Source: Acholeplasmataceae bacterium
GTDB lineage: Bacteria > Bacillota_I > Bacilli_A > Acholeplasmatales > Acholeplasmataceae
Direction of reading: 5' to 3'
NCBI GenBank assembly: GCA_030656435.1
Contig: JAUSOA010000249.1
Span: 1-18,516 of the forward strand
DNA length: 18,516 bases
Shown here: positions 7,451 to 15,085 of the stretch, piece after piece
Layout: every line of letters begins with the position of its first letter
Position numbering within the stretch: position 1 is the first letter of the stretch
Made by a program: the position numbers and the translations under genes
Notes under the pieces: generated by a model
Told to the model about the DNA's origin: nothing
The model's database searches: none
Seen by the model: only the letters and a program-made list of their open reading frames with translations

Positions 7451-8387
7451 CTTCATCTTCCTCATCTCTTTTCATTCCTCTAGCCTTGAGTCCAACTGCT
7501 TGAGTAAGCTCATAGGCAGCGTTATAGCCTAAGTACTTTAATTTTTGATTCATTGCAGCACTTTCAACGAGTGTTGCTACGTTACGTCCTGGTAAGATTG
7601 GAATCGTAATTTTCGCGATTTCAGTATCAAATATCTTAATCGTTTCTGTTTCAATTCCTAATCTATCATATTGTTTAGCTTTTTTCCAGTGCTCGAGCTC
7701 GACCACTAAACGAATCTTTTTATTTTCACGATATGCTCCTGCACCAAACATGGAGACCACATCGACAATACCAATACCTCGAACCTCTATAAACTTTTCT
7801 AATATCTTTGGAGCACTCCCTATTAAAACACCTGGAGCTGCTTCAAATATATCGACTCGATCATCACTAATTAAAATATGTCCTCTTTTGATGAGTTCGA
7901 GTGCTGTTTCGCTTTTACCAATACCACTCTTTCCGGTGATTAAAGTCCCCATACCGTGAATATCTAAGAGAACACCATGAAGTGAGGTTCTTGGAGCTAG
8001 TTTACTATGTAGATATTGATATAGCGTTCCAGATAATGGAGTTGTTCTTGATTTACTCTTAAGGATTGCTACATCGTATAGATTCCCAAGTTCAAGAAAT
8101 GGTTCTTCAATTTCAACATTGATAGAAAAGACGACTCCTGGAGGTCTTTTTTTAAACATGTCTTCGATTCTTTGTCTTCTAACATCATAGGACAAAAGCT
8201 TCATAAAATGAGCTTCCTTAGAGCCGATTAATATCAGTCTATCCGCATCAAAGAAATCTAGAAATCCTGCAAGCTCAACACCTGGGCGAGCTAGCATTTC
8301 TGATTTAACCTCTCTTTGAAGTGCTTTTTCATCTGTTAGCAGTTCCAAATCTAAGTCACGAACTAAATGCTTAATCTTTAGTTTCAT
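7443..8387 (-). CDS. hprK: HPr kinase/phosphorylase
   Basis: HprK/P phosphorylates Ser46 of HPr using ATP or PPi and reverses this to yield PPi, linking sugar metabolism to catabolite control. The 314-residue protein has the usual length. The N-terminal domain covers about 1-130. The P-loop TGKSGIGKSE is at 151-160, followed by ISDDRVD (173-179). The HprK signature EVRGIGIVDVVSMFG is at 201-215 and the C-terminal LPGRNVATLVESAA at 265-278. The last ten residues are very acidic. The ATG is preceded by a perfect GGAGG and overlaps the upstream stop as ATGA. The partner gene ptsH is not in the window. PpaX, which consumes the PPi product, is two genes downstream. Confidence 0.97.
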   Translation of the reverse strand: MKLKIKHLVRDLDLELLTDEKALQREVKSEMLARPGVELAGFLDFFDADRLILIGSKEAHFMKLLSYDVRRQRIEDMFKKRPPGVVFSINVEIEEPFLELGNLYDVAILKSKSRTTPLSGTLYQYLHSKLAPRTSLHGVLLDIHGMGTLITGKSGIGKSETALELIKRGHILISDDRVDIFEAAPGVLIGSAPKILEKFIEVRGIGIVDVVSMFGAGAYRENKKIRLVVELEHWKKAKQYDRLGIETETIKIFDTEIAKITIPILPGRNVATLVESAAMNQKLKYLGYNAAYELTQAVGLKARGMKRDEEDEDD

Positions 8388-8926
8388 TTTTTACCTCCAA
8401 AAAATACTAGTTTTTCACTGTAAATCCATTTTCTTAAATATATCGAAATCACCAATCTAAATGCTGAGAATACAAATGCAAATATAATCAAACTCTCAAT
8501 ATTTATAAAATGGAAACCTTGTACAAGCAGCATATCAATAGCATACCAAATAATGATCTGTGCCATGACATTGAGTAAACCCATTGATAATATCATTGCA
8601 CGAGCTGCATATTTAAACATTAAAATCTTTACATAGTTTTCTACCAATGTCAGTAGTATAATTGCTAGCATAAATCCTACAACTGTCATATTTACAAATG
8701 GTTGATTGATTCCTATGCCTAATCCAAAAACAACTGCTGCAATCAATATATTAATCGATAAGCTTAAGATCATATGAATCACATAGTTTTTATGCAACAT
8801 AAAACCAAGAGTTACCGATACTCCTTTAGATTTCTTTCTTTTCTTTAATTCTTCAAGTAACTCAAGAAGCTCTTCTTCAGTTAGCTTGTTCGGATCTTTA
8901 TCATCCTTGTAATCGTTTGGATTCAT
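8384..8926 (-). CDS. Four-helix membrane protein, YvlD/phage-holin-4-like
   Basis: The 180-residue protein starts with a highly charged cytoplasmic region (1-36) that probably forms a short coiled coil (LTEEELLELLEELKKRKK). Four hydrophobic segments follow at about 49-72, 78-97, 109-134 and 142-164, then a short Lys-rich tail. I cannot name it from clear motifs. The helix pattern, with FMLAIILLTLVENYVKILM in helix 2 and a closing helix that repeats this character, resembles YvlD of the phage-holin-4 superfamily, and yvlD lies just upstream of hprK in Bacillus. The charged N-terminus is extra. It is the first gene after the promoter at 8948-8978, has GGGGGA before its ATG, and its stop overlaps hprK by 4 nt. 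The YvlD link is inference. Confidence 0.85.
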   Translation of the reverse strand: MNPNDYKDDKDPNKLTEEELLELLEELKKRKKSKGVSVTLGFMLHKNYVIHMILSLSINILIAAVVFGLGIGINQPFVNMTVVGFMLAIILLTLVENYVKILMFKYAARAMILSMGLLNVMAQIIIWYAIDMLLVQGFHFINIESLIIFAFVFSAFRLVISIYLRKWIYSEKLVFFGGKK

Positions 8927-8947
8927 GTTTGTCCCCCAACATGGTTT

Positions 8948-8978
8948 ATTATATCAAAAATAGTTTAGTTTTTGTCAT
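8948..8978 (-). promoter_or_regulatory. Promoter of the yvlD-like/hprK operon
   Basis: The minus strand has ATGACA (8978-8973, five of six consensus bases), a 19-nt spacer and a perfect TATAAT (8953-8948). The -35 box overlaps the uvrA stop codon. The spacer is longer than the ideal 17, so strength is uncertain. No terminator hairpin separates uvrA from this operon, so read-through from the repair cluster is also possible. Confidence 0.55.
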
Positions 8979-11785
8979 TTTAAAGCATTTATCAAATACT
9001 GTCCTGTATAGGACTCCTTAACTTTAGCAACCTCTTCAGGTGTACCAATAGCTACGATTTCTCCGCCTGCTTCGCCACCTTCTGGACCTAAATCAATGAT
9101 GTGGTCACCGTTTTTAATTACATCTAAATTATGCTCAATAACAACCATGGTTGCACCTTCATCAACAATCTTATGAAGAACCTTTAATAATCTTTTCACA
9201 TCATCTGTGTGTAGACCCGTAGTTGGTTCATCTAAAATATAGATTGAGGATGCAGTAATCTTTCTATAGAGTTCACTTGCAAGCTTCACACGCTGTGCTT
9301 CACCGCCAGAAAGAGTCGTCGCTGATTGTCCCAATGTAATATAGCCAAGTCCTACATCGAATAGAGTTTTTAGCTTTTGATAGATTTTAGGATGATTTTC
9401 AAAAAATGATAATGCATCCTCAATCGTCATTTCTAAAACATCTGCGATATGACTTCCTCTGTATTTGATTTGGAGTGTTTCATGGTTATATCTTTGACCA
9501 CGGCATACCTCACATGGTACATAGACATCTGGTAGGAAATGCATTGAAATCTTCTTTAGTCCATCGCCTCCGCATGCTTCACAGCGTCCGCCTTTGACAT
9601 TAAATGAGAATCTTCCCTTTTGATAGCCTCTAGCCTTTGCTTCATTGGTTTGAGCGTATAGGTCTCTAATGTCATCAAATACACCGGTGTAGGTTGCAGG
9701 ATTACTTCTTGGAGTTCTTCCTATGGGTGATTGAGAAATCTCGATGACTCGATCAATTAGGTTATGATCGTTAATTGCTGTATGAAGTCCAGGAAGCTCC
9801 TTTGTTTTATAGTATTTATGCTGAAGACCCTTGAGTAGAATCTCATTGACTAATGTCGACTTACCCGAACCAGACACTCCAGTAACTACCGTTAATTTCC
9901 CGAGTGGAAATGATACAGAGATATCTTTAAGGTTATTCGCTCTCGCGCCCATAATCATGATATCATGTCCAGTTCCTTCTCTTCTCTTTAAGGGAACTTC
10001 AACCTTTTCAATCCCCTTTAAATAACGTCCTGTAATGCTATCTGGATTGTCCATAACTTCCTGTGGAGTGCCAGCAGCAACCACCTTACCACCATGCTTA
10101 CCAGCAAATGGTCCGATATCAATTAAATAGTCTGAGGCAAGCATGGTTTCGTGGTCGTGCTCAACGACCACCAATGTATTGCCTAAGTCTCTCATCTTCT
10201 TTAGTGTATCAATTAGCTTTTGATTATCCTTTTGATGAAGACCAATCGATGGCTCATCTAAGACGTATAACACTCCTGTTAGTTTCGATCCGATTTGCGT
10301 TGCAAGCCTGATACGCTGTGCTTCACCACCTGATAATGTACCGGCAGCTCTACCGAGCGTTAGATAACCTAAACCAACATCAGATAGAAACGTTAATCTG
10401 GAAATGATTTCTTGAAGAGCAAGTCTAGCAATTTGTTGTTGCTCGATATTGAGAGTGACATTTGATAGGAAATGAATGGTTTCATCAATTGAGGTTTTTG
10501 TTGCTTCATCGATATTTTTTCCACTAATCTTAACAGATAGTGCAGCATCATTTAATCTAGCTCCATGGCAGACAGGACATTCACTTTCTGACATGAAGGA
10601 TTCAATCCATGTACGAATCCACTCACTTGTTGTTTCTCTATATCTTCTCGTCAAATTAACAATCAAGCCTTCGTAGTTATCAAGCTTTTCATGTACTCTT
10701 CCGGAAGATGATTTTAAGCGGTAATGTATTTTTTCATGTGTTCCATATAAAACCATTTTTAAATGCTTAGGACTTAATTCAGAAATTGGTTTGTTCATAT
10801 CAATTTCATAATGATTGCATAGTTGTTCAAGCATTAATGAATTTAAATTCTCCGAATCATTATTCTTATAGGGAATCAGTCCGCCATCGAGTAAGCTTCT
10901 TGAGGGATCAACAATTAAATCCTCAGATATTTCAAGCTTCAACCCTAAGCCGTTACAATATGGGCATGCTCCAATTGGTGTATTGAATGAAAATAATCTC
11001 GGCTCTAATTCAGGGATTGTAAAATCAGAGTCACCACAAGAATAATTTTGACTGAAGGTCAGCATTTCCTTGTCATCGACTAAAACCTTCGCTCTACCCG
11101 ATGCAAGCTTTGTAGCAAGCTCTAACGCGTCATATAAACGACTTCTAAGTCCTTCCTTGATAATTAGACGGTCAATAATTAAATAAAAATCATGATTCTT
11201 ATTTTTATCGAGTTCAGGTAGCTCTTCGAGTAAAACCTGTACTCCATCGACATAGGCTCTTGTAAATCCTTCCTTCATGTATTGGTTAGCAGATCTTAGA
11301 TGAGCACCCTTTTGTCTTTCAATCACTGGGCTCATGATTAAAACTCTACTACCTTCCTTTAGGTTTAATACGCGTAGTGTCATTTCCTCAATAGATTGTT
11401 TAGTGAGTGGTACATCCGTTCCTGGGCAATATGGTGTTCCAACTCTCGCATATAAAAGTCTTAGATAGTCATAGACCTCAGTGACTGTACCAACAGTCGA
11501 TCTTGGGTTATTTGAAGTGGTTCTTTGATCGATGGAAATCGATGGAGATAATCCTTCAATGCTATCGACATCAGGCTTCTCGAAATTCCCTAAGAATTGT
11601 CTTGCATAAGCTGAAAGAGATTCCATATATCTTCTTTGACCCTCTTGATAGAGCGTATCAAAGGCTAAAGAGCTCTTTCCGCTACCAGAAATACCCGTCA
11701 TAACGACGAGTTTGTTTTTTGGAATATCAATATCTATATTTTGTAAATTGTTTTCTCTTGCACCGTGTACTTTAATAAAGTCCAT
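8975..11785 (-). CDS. uvrA: UvrABC excinuclease subunit A
   Basis: UvrA is the damage-sensing ABC ATPase of nucleotide excision repair, working with UvrB and UvrC. At 936 residues the length is standard. The first Walker A GISGSGKSS is at 31-39 and the second GVSGSGKST near 636-644. The first LSGGEAQRIRLA signature starts near 484; a second, LSGGEAQRVKLA, lies near 825. The C-terminal zinc module has four cysteines (735, 738, 758, 761). The first module reads CGDS...CPYC (250-277): the second position is Ser253 instead of Cys. Start: the ATG at 11785 has AAGGTG 7 nt upstream; a TTG one codon earlier is also in frame. The start overlaps the end of ligA by 14 nt. uvrB and uvrC are not in the window. 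Confidence 0.97.
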   Translation of the reverse strand: MDFIKVHGARENNLQNIDIDIPKNKLVVMTGISGSGKSSLAFDTLYQEGQRRYMESLSAYARQFLGNFEKPDVDSIEGLSPSISIDQRTTSNNPRSTVGTVTEVYDYLRLLYARVGTPYCPGTDVPLTKQSIEEMTLRVLNLKEGSRVLIMSPVIERQKGAHLRSANQYMKEGFTRAYVDGVQVLLEELPELDKNKNHDFYLIIDRLIIKEGLRSRLYDALELATKLASGRAKVLVDDKEMLTFSQNYSCGDSDFTIPELEPRLFSFNTPIGACPYCNGLGLKLEISEDLIVDPSRSLLDGGLIPYKNNDSENLNSLMLEQLCNHYEIDMNKPISELSPKHLKMVLYGTHEKIHYRLKSSSGRVHEKLDNYEGLIVNLTRRYRETTSEWIRTWIESFMSESECPVCHGARLNDAALSVKISGKNIDEATKTSIDETIHFLSNVTLNIEQQQIARLALQEIISRLTFLSDVGLGYLTLGRAAGTLSGGEAQRIRLATQIGSKLTGVLYVLDEPSIGLHQKDNQKLIDTLKKMRDLGNTLVVVEHDHETMLASDYLIDIGPFAGKHGGKVVAAGTPQEVMDNPDSITGRYLKGIEKVEVPLKRREGTGHDIMIMGARANNLKDISVSFPLGKLTVVTGVSGSGKSTLVNEILLKGLQHKYYKTKELPGLHTAINDHNLIDRVIEISQSPIGRTPRSNPATYTGVFDDIRDLYAQTNEAKARGYQKGRFSFNVKGGRCEACGGDGLKKISMHFLPDVYVPCEVCRGQRYNHETLQIKYRGSHIADVLEMTIEDALSFFENHPKIYQKLKTLFDVGLGYITLGQSATTLSGGEAQRVKLASELYRKITASSIYILDEPTTGLHTDDVKRLLKVLHKIVDEGATMVVIEHNLDVIKNGDHIIDLGPEGGEAGGEIVAIGTPEEVAKVKESYTGQYLINALK

Positions 11786-13757
11786 CAATCATCACCTTGA
11801 ATTCTTCCTCGTCTATTACCTTAACTCCGAGTTCATTTGCTTTTTTAAGCTTTGAACCAGCATCTTCTCCAGCGACTAAAAGATCAGTCTTTGCTGATAT
11901 AGATGAAGATACTTTACCACCTAATTTTTCTATAATATCTGATGCTTGGTCTCTTGAAAATATATTGAGCTTTCCGGTTAACACGATGGTCTTTCCGTTA
12001 AAGGCATGCTCTAGTACTGTTTCTCTTTCAAAAACCATGTTTAAACCAAGAGATTTGAGATTATTAATTAAATCTCTATAGACAGGATTGTTAAAATAAG
12101 CAACGATGCTTAAAGCAATCATCTCTCCAATCTCGTTGATTTCAATTAAGTCACTATAGTTAGCATTCATTAAATCATCAATCGAAGGGTAATGTTTAAC
12201 AAGTGTTTTTGCAACCTTTGCACCAACATGCTTAATACCCAATCCAAATAGTAATTTATCAAATGTTTGTTTTTTAGATGCTTCAATTGCTGATATTAGC
12301 TTTTCTACCTTTTTATCTCCAAAGCCTGGAATTTCCTTTAGTTCATTTTGAAATGTATTTAGTCTATAAATATCAGGAATGTTATTTAAATATCCGAGTT
12401 CATGCAAGGTTTCAACAACCTTTTCTCCTAGTGTATCAATATCCATTGCTACACGACTTGAAAAGTGAATGAGTGCATTGATATTTTTGCCTGGACAATC
12501 AGGGTTACTGCAATAATGATCTGCTTCTCCTTTTTTTCTAATTAAAGGAAATGCGCATACAGGACAATCACTTCTCATCTCGAAGGGCTTTTGGTTTGTT
12601 CTTTTTTCTAATAATACATTTAAAACCTCTGGAATGATTTCTCCAGCCTTATGAACGATGACATAATCGCCAATTCGAATATCCTTAGTAACGATATAAT
12701 CCTCGTTATGAAGAGTGGCTCTTGCAACCGTGGATCCAGAAACAACGACTGGTTCTAATTCAGCAACCGGAGTAACGACTCCAGTTCTACCGATTTGAAA
12801 GGTAATATCCTTTAATACTGTTTCTACCTGCTCTGCTTGAAACTTATAAGCAGTCGCCCATTTAGGAGACTTAGAGGTATAGCCTATCATGTTATACAAT
12901 TGAAATTCATTGACCTTGATAACGACACCGTCTGTGTCGTAGGGTAATGATTTTCTCATGAGATCGTACTCACTTATTTTATTCTTGAGTGCATCAAGAT
13001 CCTTCACATGGTGATAATTCATATTCACCTTAAAGCCAAGTTTTTGAAGATATGCTAAGGCTTCCATTTGAGAATTTACATACTTAGAAGCGTCTACAAC
13101 TGTATATAAGAATAGATCTAGATTTCTACTTGCTACAACCTTTGCATCGAGTTGTCTAATTGTTCCTGCAGCTGCATTTCTAGGGTTTGCAAATAGTGGT
13201 TCATCTAAAGACATTTTCTCTTCATTTACTCTTTTGAAGCTCTTGTGTGGCATGAATATTTCACCACGTACTTCAATATCAATATTTTCTATTAATTTTA
13301 AAGGCAGTGATTTGATGGTTTTCACATTGCCTGTGACATCCTCACCAACAACTCCGTTACCACGAGTTGCAGCTCTTAAAAACTCACCGTTAATATAGGT
13401 AAGACTTACAGCAAGACCATCTATTTTAAGCTCTGTTACAAAGCTATAATTACTTACGACTTTCCCTATTCTTTCATCAAAGCTTTCCAATTCTACATCG
13501 TTAAAAACATTGGAAAGACTCATCATCGGAACCAAATGAGTCACCTTTTGAAATCCATCTAAAACAACTCCACCAATCTTTTCAGATGGTGAATCATTTT
13601 GTTTAAATTCCGGATATTGAGTTTCTAAATCTACCAATTCGTGCAATAGTTTATCATACTCGAAGTCAGTAATTGTTGGTTGATCTTTTGTATGATAATC
13701 ATGATTTGCCTGGTTAATGATTTGAATCAGATCTTGAATTCTTTGCTTTGCGTCCAT
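11772..13757 (-). CDS. ligA: NAD+-dependent DNA ligase
   Basis: LigA seals nicks in duplex DNA during replication and repair, using NAD+. The 661-residue protein shows the full domain order. The Ia domain has YHTKDQPTITDFEYD (22-36). The adenylation domain has catalytic Lys111 in ELKIDGLAV. The OB fold includes HKAGEIIPEV. A four-cysteine zinc finger is near 398-421 (CPVC...CSNPDC). Helix-hairpin-helix repeats follow, and a C-terminal BRCT domain (about 588-655) opens with GKTIVLTGKL. I chose the ATG at 13757, which has GGGTGA 6 nt upstream; a GTG three codons earlier is also in frame. Its 5' end overlaps the short helicase gene by 44 nt and its 3' end overlaps uvrA, so the three genes are probably co-transcribed. 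pcrA-ligA proximity is known from Bacillus. Confidence 0.97.
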   Translation of the reverse strand: MDAKQRIQDLIQIINQANHDYHTKDQPTITDFEYDKLLHELVDLETQYPEFKQNDSPSEKIGGVVLDGFQKVTHLVPMMSLSNVFNDVELESFDERIGKVVSNYSFVTELKIDGLAVSLTYINGEFLRAATRGNGVVGEDVTGNVKTIKSLPLKLIENIDIEVRGEIFMPHKSFKRVNEEKMSLDEPLFANPRNAAAGTIRQLDAKVVASRNLDLFLYTVVDASKYVNSQMEALAYLQKLGFKVNMNYHHVKDLDALKNKISEYDLMRKSLPYDTDGVVIKVNEFQLYNMIGYTSKSPKWATAYKFQAEQVETVLKDITFQIGRTGVVTPVAELEPVVVSGSTVARATLHNEDYIVTKDIRIGDYVIVHKAGEIIPEVLNVLLEKRTNQKPFEMRSDCPVCAFPLIRKKGEADHYCSNPDCPGKNINALIHFSSRVAMDIDTLGEKVVETLHELGYLNNIPDIYRLNTFQNELKEIPGFGDKKVEKLISAIEASKKQTFDKLLFGLGIKHVGAKVAKTLVKHYPSIDDLMNANYSDLIEINEIGEMIALSIVAYFNNPVYRDLINNLKSLGLNMVFERETVLEHAFNGKTIVLTGKLNIFSRDQASDIIEKLGGKVSSSISAKTDLLVAGEDAGSKLKKANELGVKVIDEEEFKVMIDGLY

Positions 13758-15051
13758 TGAAATCACCCAATGATATTATATCATTAATACGCCTTCCTGG
13801 GATGGTTTTCGTCCCACTTTCAGAAATAAACTGAGAAGATGTGAAAGTGTGGTTGTCGCTATTTTTTTCGATGCTAGAAAAATATAGAAAGTGCCTTGCT
13901 CTCGTCATCGCAACAAACATCAATCTTCTTTCTTCCTCTAATTCGATATGCATTTGGTTTCGATAAGATGGAAGCACCCCCTGTTCAAGTCCTAAAATGA
14001 TAACTGCATCAAATTCTAAGCCCTTTGCCTTATGGATAGTAAGGAGCTGAATACCAGTTTTTTTCTCTTCATTTGAGTCATCGTAGGTTTGAAATGGAAT
14101 ATCACTATAATGGAGCATGTGAATGAGCTCAAAGGCTCGATGATGATTTCTATAAAGTATCGCTATTTCTTCATCTTGAATGGAGTGCTTTTTAAAAAGT
14201 TTTATTAAATTTGTGATTAAAAATGCCTCTTCTTTTTCGCTACTAAAATGTAAGTTATAGACATTACTATTTTCAATGTTTGTTGGTGTGAGCTCCTTTT
14301 TATATTTTCTATTATTTCGCTTAATCAAGCGATTAGCATGCTCTAATATTGTTTTTGCAGATCTGTAGTTTATAGATAATGTGTATAATTTTGCTTGATA
14401 GTCAAAGACATATAAAAAAATGATTTTTGAGTTCGCTCCACGAAACGAATAAATTGATTGATCTGGGTCACCAACAGCAAGTACTTTTGTATCCTTTTTG
14501 ATTAGCTCCTTGAGTAGACTATATTGCAAGTGATTGGTATCTTGAAACTCATCAATAAAGATATATTGATACATAAATGGATGATTCTTGCCCTTAATCT
14601 TGAAATAGATGCCTAAAATCAGATCATCAAAGTCCTTTAACCCGTTTTTCTTTAGATAGTTTTGATATTCGATAAATTTATTAGGTCTTTTTGAAAGATA
14701 TAAACTGTTCTTATGCTTTGATATTTCTAATAGTTCTTCTCTAGAAAATGGCTCTATATCCTCATTAACCAGTTTGAATGTTTCCTTGTAATAATCAATA
14801 AGCTTGATATAACAAAACTGATGGAAGGTATGAACATTCACCCTTGGATGATCAATTCTCTCCTTCATTTCAAACGAAGCCTTTCTTGTAAAAGTAATTG
14901 CGAGTATCTCTTCGGGATTCACTCCTTGTTCGATTAAATATTTGATTCTTTCGACTACAACTCTAGTCTTGCCAGAACCAGCACCGGCAAGTAAAAAAAG
15001 AAAGGGTTCGTTTGAGTAAACCACTTTCTTTTGTTCTTCGTTTAGCTTCAT
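13714..15051 (-). CDS. Short UvrD/PcrA-like SF1A helicase lacking the 2B subdomain
   Basis: The 445-residue protein keeps every SF1A helicase motif: Q motif NEEQ (4-7), Walker A AGAGSGKT (22-29), Ia TFTRKAS (53-59), II DEFQ (167-170), III GDPDQSIYSFRGA (194-206), IV NYRS (228-231), V TIHKAKGLEFD (338-348) and VI EERRLMFVAMTRAR (373-386). UvrD, Rep and PcrA are near 700 residues. The main loss is between motifs IV and V: about 108 residues here against about 275 in the neighbouring full-length helicase. That interval normally holds the autoinhibitory 2B subdomain. The 1B region is also shorter and the PcrA C-terminal tail is absent. No motif is broken, so this is a compact helicase and not a remnant. 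The RBS AGGGTGA lies within a hairpin; the 3' end overlaps ligA by 44 nt. Confidence 0.93.
   Translation of the reverse strand: MKLNEEQKKVVYSNEPFLFLLAGAGSGKTRVVVERIKYLIEQGVNPEEILAITFTRKASFEMKERIDHPRVNVHTFHQFCYIKLIDYYKETFKLVNEDIEPFSREELLEISKHKNSLYLSKRPNKFIEYQNYLKKNGLKDFDDLILGIYFKIKGKNHPFMYQYIFIDEFQDTNHLQYSLLKELIKKDTKVLAVGDPDQSIYSFRGANSKIIFLYVFDYQAKLYTLSINYRSAKTILEHANRLIKRNNRKYKKELTPTNIENSNVYNLHFSSEKEEAFLITNLIKLFKKHSIQDEEIAILYRNHHRAFELIHMLHYSDIPFQTYDDSNEEKKTGIQLLTIHKAKGLEFDAVIILGLEQGVLPSYRNQMHIELEEERRLMFVAMTRARHFLYFSSIEKNSDNHTFTSSQFISESGTKTIPGRRINDIISLGDFNGRKAKNSRSDSNH
13769..13785. repeat. 17-bp perfect palindrome upstream of ligA
   Basis: AATGATATTATATCATT is an exact inverted repeat around one central base, 12 bases upstream of the ligA ATG and inside the end of the short helicase coding sequence, where it encodes NDII. 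It may be an operator or RNA hairpin acting on ligA. It may also be a chance product of A+T-rich sequence. Confidence 0.35.
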
Positions 15052-15057
15052 ATGATC

Positions 15058-15081
15058 ACCCTACTTATAATAGAGTAGGAT
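15058..15081 (-). promoter_or_regulatory. Hairpin covering the RBS of the short helicase gene
   Basis: In the 34-nt gap after pcrA, ATCCTACT (15081-15074) pairs with AGTAGGGT (15065-15058) over 8 bp, including one G-U, with an 8-nt loop. The downstream arm contains most of the Shine-Dalgarno sequence of the next gene (start at 15051). Folding would hide the RBS, which could lower translation of the short helicase relative to pcrA. Confidence 0.45.
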
Positions 15082-15085
15082 GGTT

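Noticed and set aside
10063..10311. Plus-strand 82-codon ORF inside uvrA
   Set aside because: It is an antisense shadow of strongly conserved UvrA coding sequence; the same holds for the other plus-strand ORFs within tex, trxB, ligA and glnS.
13714..15051. Short helicase as a truncated or frameshifted pseudogene
   Set aside because: All helicase motifs are intact in one frame from a proper start to a stop; the missing part is an internal subdomain, not an end.
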